Shown here: positions 55,413 to 64,000 of the stretch, piece by piece
How the letters are laid out: the number at the start of each line of letters is the position of its first letter
Numbering within the stretch: position 1 is the first letter of the stretch
DNA from: Neobacillus sp. CF12
GTDB lineage: Bacteria; Bacillota; Bacilli; Bacillales; Cytobacillaceae
Direction: 5' to 3'
DNA: 64,000 bases
Assembly (NCBI RefSeq): GCF_030348765.1
Contig: NZ_JAUCEU010000007.1
Span: 3,413,501-3,477,500, forward strand
Translations under genes and position numbers: made by a program
The notes under the pieces: model-generated
What the model was told of the DNA's origin: nothing
Database searches by the model: none
What the model saw: the letters and a program-made list of their open reading frames with translations, nothing else

Positions 55413-56027
55413 TCTTTTATAATGCAATAATCGTAAAAAATCAGCTTCGCGATCGTGACTGTTCAGGAAATCTTCACTGGCAATTGCAGCTAAAATTTTT
55501 CCCTTTTTAGAGGAATCCTTCACTTCGTTCAAAATTCGCTGCCGTGCCGAAAATAGGAATTCTAGATAAGCATCATACCGTTCATCATATTGATATTCCA
55601 GCTGTTCGCGTATTTTCCTTGCCAATGTCGGACTGGCAGCTCCGGTTGATACGGCAATACTCAATCGTCCTCGCTGAATATGTGAAGGAACATGAAAATC
55701 CGAACCATCCGGGTCATCCGCAATGGTCACAAGCTGCTGGTCACTTGCAGCCATTTTGATAGACTGATTCAATGCTTTGTCGTTCGTTGCAGCAAAAATT
55801 AAGAACGCACCGTCAATGTCTTGTTTTGAAAAAGACTTTTCAAGCCACTCGATCCTTCCACGACCTGCTAGTTCCCTAAGATCATCTGTAGCATTGGGAC
55901 TAATCACGATGATACGTGCTCCGGTACCAAGCAGCCCAGTAACTTTCCGTTCTGCAACTTTGCCGCCGCCAACAACCACAACTTTTTTACCCTCAAGCCT
56001 TAACATAACCGGATAGTTTGAATTCAA
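55401..56027 (-). CDS. sirC: Precorrin-2 dehydrogenase
   Basis: The 208 residues begin with a Rossmann motif KVVVVGGGKVAERKV (about 15-29) and carry TIADDPDGSDFHVPS and GAASPTLARKIREQLE, typical of the SirC/YlnF and CysG N-terminal family. It oxidises precorrin-2 to sirohydrochlorin. Unlike CysG it lacks the methylase part, which is supplied by the upstream CobA-HemD fusion. It is the last gene of the nir operon. No SirB-type chelatase follows, so iron insertion must be done by an enzyme encoded elsewhere. Confidence 0.9.
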   Translation of the reverse strand: MNSNYPVMLRLEGKKVVVVGGGKVAERKVTGLLGTGARIIVISPNATDDLRELAGRGRIEWLEKSFSKQDIDGAFLIFAATNDKALNQSIKMAASDQQLVTIADDPDGSDFHVPSHIQRGRLSIAVSTGAASPTLARKIREQLEYQYDERYDAYLEFLFSARQRILNEVKDSSKKGKILAAIASEDFLNSHDREADFLRLLHYKRNDV

Positions 56028-56045
56028 GCATACACCCTGCCTTTC

Positions 56046-57482
56046 CTATTCAATCGGACACTGAATTAAGTAGTCAACCAACGATTCTCTTGTTGCAGAA
56101 ACGGGCATCCCATCTACCGATAGGCCAACACGTTCAACTGCATTTTTTGTCTGCTGTCCCATGCAAACCACCTGCACTTTTTTTAAAAGATCGGAAACGT
56201 CAATATCACATTTCTTTAAACCCTCGATAAATACATCAACTGATGCAGCGCTTGGGAATACCATGGTATTTATTTCGGCTTCTTCAAGCATTCGTTGAAA
56301 AATTGGCAGAAACTGCTGGTCGATCTCTTTTTTACTTGTGATGATAAAATCAGCATTTTCTACCACATACTTACGATCGTCTCCGACAACCAGCAGGCTT
56401 CCTTCTTGTGGCATGTCCTCAATGAGACTAGCCATAAATCCACGTTCTTTTAAGGCATTAATAGATTTACTGGAGCATCCATAGAAATCGGCGTTTATTT
56501 TTCGAATATCGATTCCTTTTTCCATAATAGCCTTAAAAAATTCACTTACGCACTCTGGGGAGGAGAACAAAATTTTATCGTATTCCGTTACATTAGCTAA
56601 TCCCATGGGCAAATTTGTCTTTTTCCACTTTGGAAATTCGATGACATCTGCTCCCTTTTCGATAAACTCCATTGCTATACCGCTAACACTTTCACTTGTC
56701 CGCGCTAGTAATATTTGTCTGCCGTATAAAGGCATCTTTTCAAACCAGTTGATTTTTTCACGTAGAGAAATAACATCTCCAACAAGAATAATCGCTGGGT
56801 TACTAAATTTAGCCTTGAGAACCTTTGCGGAGATATCTTCTAAAGTCCCCTGCAAGGTTTTCTGACGGCCAAATGTTCCCCATTGAATCAGGATGACAGG
56901 TGTGGAAGATGGTTTACCATGCGCGATAAGATTTTCGCTGATAAATGGCAGGTTTCCAACCCCCATGTAAAAAGCAATTGTATCAACGCCACGGACAAGA
57001 CCATCCCAATCTAGCATTGGTTTTCCATCTTTTGATTTATCATGTGCGGTTACGACTGCAAATGATTCCGCATGTTCCCTGTGGGTGACAGGAATTCCTG
57101 CATAAAGGGGGGCTGCAATCCCCGATGAGATACCAGGAACAATTTCAAAAGGAATTTGATAATTTGCAAGAGCCGCTGCCTCTTCTCCAACACGACCAAA
57201 AACACCAGGATCTCCGCCCTTTAATCGGACCACCACTTTACCTTCTAGTGCCTTTTCTACTAAAAGGTCATTGATATTCTCTTGGCGTAAAATATGGCGG
57301 TCTGGTAATTTGCCACAATAGATCAGTTCGCACTCATCTGGAGCAAATTCCAAAAGTTTTGGATTGGCAAGCCGGTCATATAAAATGACTTCGGCTTGCT
57401 TAATTGCCTCTAATCCTTTCACTGTGATTAAGCGAACATCCCCTGGCCCTGCTCCTACTAAAAATACTTTTCCCATTCCCAT
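56046..57482 (-). CDS. Fused uroporphyrinogen-III C-methyltransferase and uroporphyrinogen-III synthase
   Basis: Residues 1-245 form the CobA/SUMT methylase: KVFLVGAGPGDVRLITVKGLE, AEVILYDRLANP, LKGGDPGVFGRVGEEA and GIPVTHREHA. Residues 255-478 form a HemD synthase (YGRQILLARTSES, DKILFSSPECVSEFF, MVFPSAASVDVFIEGL). The protein thus turns hydroxymethylbilane to uroporphyrinogen III and methylates it to precorrin-2 for siroheme. It lies between nirD and sirC with short gaps (24 and 18 bases), so it serves NirB. Such fusions are known in Firmicutes. Confidence 0.92.
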   Translation of the reverse strand: MGMGKVFLVGAGPGDVRLITVKGLEAIKQAEVILYDRLANPKLLEFAPDECELIYCGKLPDRHILRQENINDLLVEKALEGKVVVRLKGGDPGVFGRVGEEAAALANYQIPFEIVPGISSGIAAPLYAGIPVTHREHAESFAVVTAHDKSKDGKPMLDWDGLVRGVDTIAFYMGVGNLPFISENLIAHGKPSSTPVILIQWGTFGRQKTLQGTLEDISAKVLKAKFSNPAIILVGDVISLREKINWFEKMPLYGRQILLARTSESVSGIAMEFIEKGADVIEFPKWKKTNLPMGLANVTEYDKILFSSPECVSEFFKAIMEKGIDIRKINADFYGCSSKSINALKERGFMASLIEDMPQEGSLLVVGDDRKYVVENADFIITSKKEIDQQFLPIFQRMLEEAEINTMVFPSAASVDVFIEGLKKCDIDVSDLLKKVQVVCMGQQTKNAVERVGLSVDGMPVSATRESLVDYLIQCPIE

Positions 57483-57506
57483 TTTGCAGCCATCCTTCCA
57501 AACTCT

Positions 57507-57827
57507 TTATATAATAATATATACGTTATTTGCTTCTACTTCCACCTGATAGGTTTTAACCTGCCCTTCATCTGGCGCTTGAACTTTTCCATCTGCTAAC
57601 GAGATTTTCCAATCATAGACTGGGCAGAAAACAAACTCGCCGCTTACAAGACCTTCTTTTAAGACACCGCCTTTTGGGTGGGGACTGCGGTTTTCAATCG
57701 CGTATACCTTTCCGTTTGTTACCTTAAATAATGCTATTTCAGTATCATTAATGTTAACAGCGTAACCAGCCCGTACTGGGAGGTCAGAATAATTACCAAC
57801 TAAAGTCCGCGTTTTGGTTAAAATCAT
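57507..57827 (-). CDS. nirD: Nitrite reductase small subunit (Rieske-fold)
   Basis: The 106 residues have the Rieske-like beta fold (KVYAIENRSPHPKGG ... EFVFCPVYDWKISLADG). The cluster ligands are incomplete: the first Cys of CxH is Ser and the last His of CxxH is Asp, as in other NirD/NasE proteins that do not bind a cluster. It partners NirB and lies 6 bases after it. Confidence 0.92.
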   Translation of the reverse strand: MILTKTRTLVGNYSDLPVRAGYAVNINDTEIALFKVTNGKVYAIENRSPHPKGGVLKEGLVSGEFVFCPVYDWKISLADGKVQAPDEGQVKTYQVEVEANNVYIII

Positions 57828-57833
57828 TTATTA

Positions 57834-60248
57834 TCACTCTCCTGCCTTAACAATGTGATTTGCATAGTACTTATCTTTAATGTTTTCACTTTCGATCGCC
57901 TCATTCCAAGGCTCAATATATTTCTTTAATGTTTGATCCATACGCTCATTTAATTCTTTTCTAGTTTCTTCGTTTGCTAGGACCTCTTTTACATGCTCTA
58001 AGCCAACTCGTTCTACCCATTTAGAGGTCCGCTCCAAGTAATTTGCTGTTTCACGATAATATTGCAGGTACGCCCCGGTCATTTCCATTACCTCTGCTTC
58101 TGTTTTCACCGTAGCTAATAGGTCACCAGCACGGAGATCGACACCGCCGTTACCGGCAACATAGATTTCCCAGCCGCCATCGATTCCAACGAAACCAATA
58201 TCCTTAATTCCTGCTTCTGAGCAGTTTCTTGGGCAGGCAGACACACCCATTTTTACCTTATGAGGAGTATCAAGACGTTCAAATTTCTTCTCAAGTTCAA
58301 TTCCAAGGGACATGGAATCCTGTGTGCCATAGCGGCAGAACTGTGCTCCTACACAGGTTTTTACCGTACGAAGTGTTTTTCCGTATGCATAACCTGAAGG
58401 CATATCAAGCTCTTTCCACATGCTAGGCAGGTCTTCTTTTTTGACTCCAAACAAGCCAATTCGCTGTCCGCCCGTTAGTTTTACAAGTGGAACCTCATAT
58501 TTTTCGGCCACTTCGGCAATCTTCTTCAAATCGGCTGCCGTTGTCACACCGCCATACATTCTTGGTACAACTGAGTATGTTCCATCCTTCTGAATGTTCG
58601 CGTGCATTTTCTCATTTACTAAGCGTGAATCGCGGTCATCCTTGTATTCATCCATGTGAATCATTCCAAGGTAGTAGTTGATAGCCGGACGACATTTTGT
58701 ACATCCTTCTTCGTTATTCCACTCCAAAACATTCATTACTTCTTTAACACTTGTTAGGCCTTTTTCTCTGATTTCAGCGATCAATTCTTCACGGCTAATG
58801 GTTGTACAACCGCAAATACTTGTTTTTTGTGCTGCATTTGCATCGAATTGGTCACCAAGTGTATAGGCAAGAATATCGTTTACCATCGGTTTGCAGCGCC
58901 CACAAGAACGGCCTGCATTTGTACAATGGCTTACTTGATCAAGTGTTATCAGACCTTGCGTTTTAATCGCCTCAACAATCGCACCTTTTGTCACACCATT
59001 ACAGCCACATACCAATTCATCATTTGGCATCGAAGCAATATCGCCGCTTCCGCCTTCCGCTGAACATTGTGACTCAAAAATAGAAATCCCTGTGATATCT
59101 TCCTTTTTTGAAAGCATTCTATATAACCTTGTACTGTCTTTTGTATCACCATAAAGGACAATCCCAACAATTCTGTTATTGCGGATTAAAGCCCTCTTAT
59201 AAATACCTTCATATTCGTTGTAAACCATAATTGATTTTGTTGTTCCATCTTCATAAATCTCACCTGCTGAGAAAAGGTCAACACCAGCAACTTTAAGCTG
59301 GGTGCCTGTCACCGAACCTTCATAAGCCGATGCTTCTCTACCACATAAACGTTCAGCTAAAACTTTACCTTGCTCGTATAACGGTGCAACCAATCCGTAT
59401 ACGATTTCTCTGTGCTCGGCACACTCACCAACGGCATAAACATGTGGCGCACTTGTTTCCATATAGTCGTTAACCACGATTCCACGATTCACATAGATTC
59501 CACTGTTTTTAGCAACTATCGTATTAGACTTAATCCCGATTGCCATGACAACAAGATCTGCTTGAACGAAGGATCCATCTTTAAAGCGAAGACCAGCCAC
59601 GCGCTCATCTCCGATCACTTCAACAGTTTCCTTTTCCATTAAAAATCTCATGCCTTGTGATTCTAGCTCTGCTTTTAGTAAGGAGGAGGCAATTGGATCC
59701 AACTGACGCTCCATTAAACTTGGCATTAAGTGTACAACATCAACTTTCATCCCAAGGTTGAGCAAACCTCTAGCCGCTTCAAGACCAAGAAGTCCGCCGC
59801 CAATTACCACTGCTTTTTTATACTCTGCCGCTGACTTGATCATCATTTCACAATCTTTTATATCACGAAAACCGGTAACGCCGATTTTATCCGCACCTGG
59901 AATTGGCAGAATGAAAGAATTCGATCCCGTAGCGATAATGAGTTCGTCATATGCTACTTCTCGCCCCTGGTCGGAAATTACCTTCTTACTTTCAACGTCA
60001 ATCTTCGTTATGCTTTCACCCGTAAATAACTGAATATTATTCTCTTTATACCAGTCTAGTGGATTTATAATGATTTCATCAAAGCTGGTATCACCTTGAA
60101 GAATATTCGATAATTTTATGCGGTTATAGTTAGGATGTGGTTCTTGTCCAAAAATAGTAATTTCAAATTGTTCTGGTGAAAGTTTAAGAATTTCCTCTAT
60201 TGTTCGAACTCCCGCCATTCCATTCCCAATCATCACTAGTTTTTTCAT
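57834..60248 (-). CDS. nirB: NAD(P)H nitrite reductase large subunit
   Basis: The 804 residues start with a FAD-dependent reductase (IGNGMAGVRTIEEIL, then VVIGGGLLGLEAARGL). Two BFD-type [2Fe-2S] domains follow (CGCNGVTKG ... CGRCKPMVNDIL, and CGCTTISRE ... CTKCRPAINYYLG). The siroheme/[4Fe-4S] region has CVGAQFCRYGTQDS and SACPRNCSEAGIKD. It reduces nitrite to ammonia. Two TGTGA-N6-TCACA sites upstream indicate Fnr-type control, so it may act in anaerobic nitrite reduction as well as assimilation. No nitrate reductase gene is in the window. Confidence 0.95.
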   Translation of the reverse strand: MKKLVMIGNGMAGVRTIEEILKLSPEQFEITIFGQEPHPNYNRIKLSNILQGDTSFDEIIINPLDWYKENNIQLFTGESITKIDVESKKVISDQGREVAYDELIIATGSNSFILPIPGADKIGVTGFRDIKDCEMMIKSAAEYKKAVVIGGGLLGLEAARGLLNLGMKVDVVHLMPSLMERQLDPIASSLLKAELESQGMRFLMEKETVEVIGDERVAGLRFKDGSFVQADLVVMAIGIKSNTIVAKNSGIYVNRGIVVNDYMETSAPHVYAVGECAEHREIVYGLVAPLYEQGKVLAERLCGREASAYEGSVTGTQLKVAGVDLFSAGEIYEDGTTKSIMVYNEYEGIYKRALIRNNRIVGIVLYGDTKDSTRLYRMLSKKEDITGISIFESQCSAEGGSGDIASMPNDELVCGCNGVTKGAIVEAIKTQGLITLDQVSHCTNAGRSCGRCKPMVNDILAYTLGDQFDANAAQKTSICGCTTISREELIAEIREKGLTSVKEVMNVLEWNNEEGCTKCRPAINYYLGMIHMDEYKDDRDSRLVNEKMHANIQKDGTYSVVPRMYGGVTTAADLKKIAEVAEKYEVPLVKLTGGQRIGLFGVKKEDLPSMWKELDMPSGYAYGKTLRTVKTCVGAQFCRYGTQDSMSLGIELEKKFERLDTPHKVKMGVSACPRNCSEAGIKDIGFVGIDGGWEIYVAGNGGVDLRAGDLLATVKTEAEVMEMTGAYLQYYRETANYLERTSKWVERVGLEHVKEVLANEETRKELNERMDQTLKKYIEPWNEAIESENIKDKYYANHIVKAGE

Positions 60249-60313
60249 GTCGGATCGCGCTCCTCATATATTAATCAACGAATTTGTATTTATAAGTTTT
60301 TCTCTATAGATAC

Positions 60314-60386
60314 ATTGTAAATGCTGAGACTCCGAAAATTTGTGAAGTACGTCACATATCACATTGTGTTTGTGAATGATTTCACA
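60314..60386 (-). promoter_or_regulatory. nirB promoter with two Fnr/CRP-type sites
   Basis: TGTGAAGTACGTCACA (60341-60356) and TGTGAATGATTTCACA (60371-60386) both fit TGTGA-N6-TCACA. A TACAAT -10 on the minus strand (60319-60314) places the transcription start near 60307, so the nearer site is centred about 41.5 bases upstream, the position used for class II activation by Fnr. The second site is 30 bases further. Confidence 0.78.
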
Positions 60387-60418
60387 TTATTGTCATAAAA
60401 AAATTAAGATTATATTAC

Positions 60419-60999
60419 TGTAGTGACCAAAACGCCATTTCATTTTCAATCTCTATCACTCCAAACCTACTGGAGTTACCCAAACATCGTTCACTTTCCA
60501 TTTCGGTCACTCCAGACCTCCCGGAGTGACCCAAACATCTTTTCACTTTCCATTTCGGTCACTCCAGACCTCCTGGAGTGACCCAAACATCTTTTCACTT
60601 TCCATTTCGGTCACTCCAGACCTCCCGGAGTGACCCAAATACCTTTTCATTTTCAATCTCGGTCACTCCAGACCTCCTGGAGTGACCCAAATACCTTTTC
60701 ATTTTCAATCTCGGTCACTCCAGACCTCCTGGAGTGACCCAAACATCTTTCCATTTTCCATTTCGGTCATTCCAGACCTCCCGGAGTGACCCAAATACCT
60801 TTTCATTTTCAATCTCGGTCACTCCAGACCTCCTGGAGTGACCCAAACATCTTTCCATTTTCCATTTCGGTCACTCCAGACCTCCCGGAGTGACCCAAAT
60901 ACCATTTCATTTTCAATCTCGGTCACTCCAGACCTCCTGGAGTGACCCAAACATCTTTCCATTTTCCATTTCGGTCACTCCAGATCTCCGGTAATGACC
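60419..60999. repeat. Array of eleven 52-bp hairpin repeats upstream of nirB
   Basis: Units begin at 60453, 60505, 60557 and so on to 60973, always 52 bp apart, plus a truncated one at the left edge. Each holds an inverted repeat GGTCACTCCAG ... CTGGAGTGACC around ACCTC (or a CCGGAGTGACC variant). The 25-bp joints exist in two main types: CAAACATCTTTxCA... and CAAATACCTTTTCA.... In the right half these alternate, showing growth by 104-bp blocks. It encodes nothing, and the joints are repeats, so it is not a CRISPR array. Confidence 0.88.
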
Positions 61000-61023
61000 T
61001 CTAATCCTATAAAACAAGAATAA

Positions 61024-61046
61024 AGCCCAACTCATACGAATTGGGC
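61024..61046 (-). terminator. Terminator of pruA
   Basis: On the minus strand GAGCCCAA and TTGGGCTT pair around about seven bases and end in TTTATTC. Confidence 0.65.
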
Positions 61047-61061
61047 TCCAACAATTTGATA

Positions 61062-62609
61062 TTAATACATTTCAGATGTAGTCTTAGCTTGCAAATGAAG
61101 CAATAGATAGTCAGGACCGCCAGCTTTTGAGTCAGTTCCAGACATGTTAAAGCCGCCGAATGGCTGATAACCAACAATTGCTCCTGTACATGAACGGTTG
61201 AAGTATAAGTTACCAACATGGAAGTCTTCACGAGCTTGTTCTAAGTGCTCACGATTGGTTGTGATTACCGCACCTGTTAAGCCATACTCAGTGTTGTTGG
61301 CAATTTCAATTGCTTCCGTGAAATTCTTTGCCTTCGTGAAACCAACCACTGGGCCAAAGATTTCTTCTTGCATGATCCGTGCATCCGGAGCAAGGTCAGC
61401 AATAACAGTTGGCTGAATGAAGTAGCCTTTTGAATTGTCTCCTTCGCCGCCCGCCATTAGCTTGCCTTCTTGCTTTCCAATCTCAACATACTCCATGATT
61501 TTCTTGAAAGCATTATTGTCGTTAACAGGACCCATGAATGTATCTTGCTCAGTTGGGTCACCAACGGTTAATTGCTTCGTTAACTCTACCACACGGTTCA
61601 ATACAGTATCATAAACATCCTCAACAATTACTGCACGAGAACATGCTGAACATTTTTGACCAGAGAATCCAAATGCGCCTGCAACGATTGATTGTGCAGC
61701 AAGCTCTAGATCTGCTTCTGAATCTACCACAATCGTATCTTTACCGCCCATTTCAGCGATCAAACGCTTCATCCAAACTTGACCTGGATTCACTTTAGAA
61801 GAACGATCGAAAATACGAAGGCCAACATCACGTGATCCAGTGAAGCTGATGAAACGAGTATCTTTATGGTCTACTAGGTAATCGCCCACTTCAGCACCAC
61901 TTCCTGGAACGAAGTTTAATACACCCTTTGGAAGTCCTGCTTCTTCCATTACTTCAACGAATTTCGCTGCCACAATTGGAGTGGTGGAAGCAGGTTTTAG
62001 TAGAACTGTATTACCCGTAACAATTGCTGCTACTGTTGTACCAGCCATAATCGCTAGTGGGAAGTTCCATGGTGAGATGATGATACCAACACCAAGTGGA
62101 ATATAGTTGTAACGATTAAACTCATTTGGACGGCTATTTACTGGTACGCCATCTTTTAATGCCAGCATTTGACGGCCATAATATTCAAGGAAGTCAATCG
62201 CTTCCGCTGTATCTGCATCCGCTTCTCTCCATGGTTTACCTGCTTCTTTTGTTAAAAGGGCAGAGAACTCATGCTTACGGCGGCGAATAATAGTCGCAGC
62301 TTTAAACAATACATCCGCACGTACTTCAGCTTTCACTTTTTTCCACGTTTTGAATGCTTCAACCGCTGCCTGCATGGCTTGTTCAGCAAGATCCCTGCTA
62401 GCTTTTGATACGGTACCAATGACTTCTTCTTTATTTGATGGATTATAGGAAACGATTTTATCTTCTGTTGTAATTTTTTCGCCGCCGATTACAAGTGGGT
62501 AATCCTTGCCTAAATAACTTTCAACTGTTTTAATCCCGTTAAGATAGGCTTGACGGTTTTCTTCATTTGTAAAATCTGTGAATGGTTCATGCTTATAAGG
62601 TTGCACCAT
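61062..62609 (-). CDS. pruA: 1-pyrroline-5-carboxylate (glutamate semialdehyde) dehydrogenase
   Basis: The 515 residues belong to the aldehyde dehydrogenase family, RocA/PruA branch: [26 protein letters not shown], the catalytic region [11 protein letters not shown] with [13 protein letters not shown] (nucleophile Cys about 321), and EIFGPVVGF. It makes glutamate from pyrroline-5-carboxylate, the last step of proline and arginine breakdown. No proline dehydrogenase gene is adjacent. AGGAGG precedes the ATG. The 52-bp hairpin array lies downstream of it. Confidence 0.94.
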   Translation of the reverse strand: MVQPYKHEPFTDFTNEENRQAYLNGIKTVESYLGKDYPLVIGGEKITTEDKIVSYNPSNKEEVIGTVSKASRDLAEQAMQAAVEAFKTWKKVKAEVRADVLFKAATIIRRRKHEFSALLTKEAGKPWREADADTAEAIDFLEYYGRQMLALKDGVPVNSRPNEFNRYNYIPLGVGIIISPWNFPLAIMAGTTVAAIVTGNTVLLKPASTTPIVAAKFVEVMEEAGLPKGVLNFVPGSGAEVGDYLVDHKDTRFISFTGSRDVGLRIFDRSSKVNPGQVWMKRLIAEMGGKDTIVVDSEADLELAAQSIVAGAFGFSGQKCSACSRAVIVEDVYDTVLNRVVELTKQLTVGDPTEQDTFMGPVNDNNAFKKIMEYVEIGKQEGKLMAGGEGDNSKGYFIQPTVIADLAPDARIMQEEIFGPVVGFTKAKNFTEAIEIANNTEYGLTGAVITTNREHLEQAREDFHVGNLYFNRSCTGAIVGYQPFGGFNMSGTDSKAGGPDYLLLHLQAKTTSEMY

Positions 62610-62713
62610 GTCTTAAAAACCTCCTATGTATTAAAAACATTACATCCTTGTACATTCTAACATGTTTTATTTCCACCTATCAACGGGTAGCCTAGAAGGG
62701 CATATATTGGCAA

Positions 62714-62738
62714 AAAAACCCGGCATTAAGCCAGGTTA
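62714..62738 (-). terminator. Terminator of camS
   Basis: On the minus strand AACCTGGC and GCCGGGTT pair around ATTAA (one mismatch) with a TTTTTTTG tail. It overlaps the camS stop codon. Confidence 0.7.
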
Positions 62739-63902
62739 GTAAACATGCACAAATGGTTCGGCTTCATTTGCCTTTCGAACAATTAACGCTTCAGGTCCGT
62801 CAACAGATGTAACACTTACTGAAACAGATAAGTAATTTGGAAAATGCTCGAGGACAAGACCCGTTACATATTGCGTAAATCCAATGGCCTCTGATTTTCC
62901 ATAGAATTGAATAGGAATCGAAATATCTAAATCAGTAAATTGATCTCCGATATAGAAGGCGCGGCCAATAACACCATTAAAGTTTGGAAAATATTCCTCA
63001 ACATCCTGCTTAAAGTTTAAGAAAGCCGTCACATCGTCTCGGTGTGCCTCTTGAGCCTCTGTCGATGGAAAGAGGAAATACTTTTCATTTACCGGCTCCC
63101 AGGCACTAATCGTCGAACTTCCTTTTGCAACATTGGCATAAGTGAAAAACGTACCAGGGACGACTGATGAGCTGCTTTGCTGTTCAAACAGAGCAATGGT
63201 AATCGGAACATCCTTCAGGTTTTTCATTGTCCGCAGGCGTTTCAAGACCTCATCTGCAATCTTTTTACCTTCGCGTTCCATTTCAGCAAATTCAATTTTC
63301 CTCTCAAAGTATGGTTCCCCTACTGCAGTCCGGAAATAGTGGACGGAGTTTAGTGCCAGTCCAATCACGACACCGCCCAATTTAACAGTATCATTTTCAC
63401 CTTTGATTAGGTAATCATGTTCTAAAATATGAGCTAAGTAGATAGGACTATTACTATTTCCTTCTTGAAAATCTGCACCATCTGGCATGAGTGGGTTTAA
63501 ACCGATATTTTCCTCTTCATCCATCTTCTTTTCGGTTAATTGTGCTTCTGTGAATTTACGATTCAACCATAGTCTAACGGTATTTCTCTTTAGTTCCTGT
63601 CCTTCACGAAACAAATAGGTTTTTGGATCAAATTGATGTTGAGCAATTCTCTGTAAACCTGTTTCAAATTCGTTAATATCATATCTAGTATTAATATTTC
63701 CAACTATTAAACCACGTGCTTCCCCAGGTTCAAACGGTAAAATCGTCCGATAGTAGTTGTCTGAAATATTATATTTCGGAATAATTGCTTTCTCTTCCGT
63801 CTCTTCCTTTGTCTGCACAACATTCTCCTGCTTTTGAAAGTTTGGTGCACATCCACTAAGCAGTATAACAAGAGAAAGAGCGAGCAATGAGAGTTTTCTC
63901 AC
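62736..63902 (-). CDS. camS: CamS-family lipoprotein
   Basis: The GTG at 63900-63902 lies 6 bases after GAGGTG. The 388 residues start with a signal peptide ending in LVILLSGC, the lipobox, with the lipidated Cys near residue 18. The body matches the CamS/YerH sex-pheromone-precursor family (YYRTILPFEPGEARGLI, IPITIALFEQQ-type VPITIALFEQQSSSS, SIPIQFYGKSEAIGFTQYV). In enterococci the cleaved signal peptide of such proteins acts as a pheromone; here the role is unknown. It follows ligA by 12 bases, as in B. subtilis. Confidence 0.92.
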   Translation of the reverse strand: MRKLSLLALSLVILLSGCAPNFQKQENVVQTKEETEEKAIIPKYNISDNYYRTILPFEPGEARGLIVGNINTRYDINEFETGLQRIAQHQFDPKTYLFREGQELKRNTVRLWLNRKFTEAQLTEKKMDEEENIGLNPLMPDGADFQEGNSNSPIYLAHILEHDYLIKGENDTVKLGGVVIGLALNSVHYFRTAVGEPYFERKIEFAEMEREGKKIADEVLKRLRTMKNLKDVPITIALFEQQSSSSVVPGTFFTYANVAKGSSTISAWEPVNEKYFLFPSTEAQEAHRDDVTAFLNFKQDVEEYFPNFNGVIGRAFYIGDQFTDLDISIPIQFYGKSEAIGFTQYVTGLVLEHFPNYLSVSVSVTSVDGPEALIVRKANEAEPFVHVY

Positions 63903-63914
63903 GTCATACACCTC

Positions 63915-64000
63915 TTATTTATTTAGTTCTACCAAGAGCTTCTCCTCGTCCCAAACTTCAATTCCCAGCGCCTCGGCCTTGGCAAGCTTTGATCCTGCCT
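63915..64000 (-). CDS. ligA: NAD-dependent DNA ligase, C-terminal end (partial)
   Basis: The last 28 codons of a gene entering from the right edge read AGSKLAKAEALGIEVWDEEK and LLVELNK. This is the end of the BRCT domain of LigA. Its stop is 12 bases before the camS start, the order known from B. subtilis pcrA-ligA-yerH. Only the tail is visible. Confidence 0.85.
   Translation of the reverse strand, partial: AGSKLAKAEALGIEVWDEEKLLVELNK

Noticed and set aside
60419..60999. Possible CRISPR array (27-bp repeats with 25-bp spacers)
   Set aside because: The spacers are themselves repeated in two types, no cas genes are present, and the repeats form long perfect hairpins; this is a tandem minisatellite.

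Overview
The window looks like a chromosomal segment of a low-GC Gram-positive endospore former of the Bacillaceae, probably a Bacillus or Neobacillus relative. This rests on strong AGGAGG-type ribosome binding sites, frequent GTG/TTG starts, a PAS sporulation-type kinase, and gene neighbours known from the B. subtilis yer and yue regions: yerO-swrC, gatCAB, dgkB, the RlmCD methyltransferase, camS next to ligA, and yueI/pncA/pncB. No rRNA, tRNA, CRISPR array, phage module or intact transposase was seen.

Layout. 0-4.3 kb: the end of an acidic protein, two tandem MpsC/DUF2294 paralogues, a soluble PAS histidine kinase and a TetR regulator. 4.3-16.9 kb: the swrC-type RND pump divergent from its TetR gene, a nucleoside transporter, a quinone oxidoreductase, a 6-phospho-beta-glucosidase with an RpiR regulator, and a secreted amidase with five repeats of about 107 residues. 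16.9-26 kb: MmcQ and VOC proteins, two membrane proteins, a 1480-residue secreted CE4-CBM-GH10-CBM9 enzyme, and an ABC-F ATPase. 26-30 kb: a decaying stretch with a coiled-coil gene, at least four frameshifted or truncated genes and GC-rich repeats. 30-44.4 kb: an MRJP/yellow protein, RlmCD, small membrane proteins, NAD salvage (pncA-pncB), dgkB, a five-gene overlapping ECF sigma operon, a methyltransferase, plsY, a thioredoxin-like protein and the proline symporter. 44.4-45.2 kb: a gene-free island holding a 242-bp MITE, four palindromes spaced 80/160/80 bp and a Noc-like site. 45.2-64 kb: gatCAB, an anchored protein and a lipoprotein, yueI, the glyoxylate shunt (aceB-aceA), a GH15-like protein, an Fnr-type-controlled nirBD plus siroheme operon, pruA, camS and the end of ligA.

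How the genes work together. aceB-aceA allow growth on acetate or fatty acids. putP and pruA serve proline uptake and oxidation. nirB-nirD reduce nitrite to ammonia, and the fused CobA-HemD and SirC downstream make the siroheme precursor that NirB needs. The xylanase/deacetylase and the beta-glucosidase point to a plant-debris lifestyle.

Most unusual features. (1) A translationally coupled ECF sigma operon that encodes a 30-residue membrane microprotein and whose sigma gene appears to start at ATT. (2) Phased TAATCAAACGTTTGATTA palindromes between two converging genes. (3) Two families of hairpin repeats with an identical 52-bp period. (4) The esterase-xylanase fusion. (5) A gene broken by one base in an A6 run. 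All functional statements come from reading the sequence and from knowledge of the families; no database search was possible.
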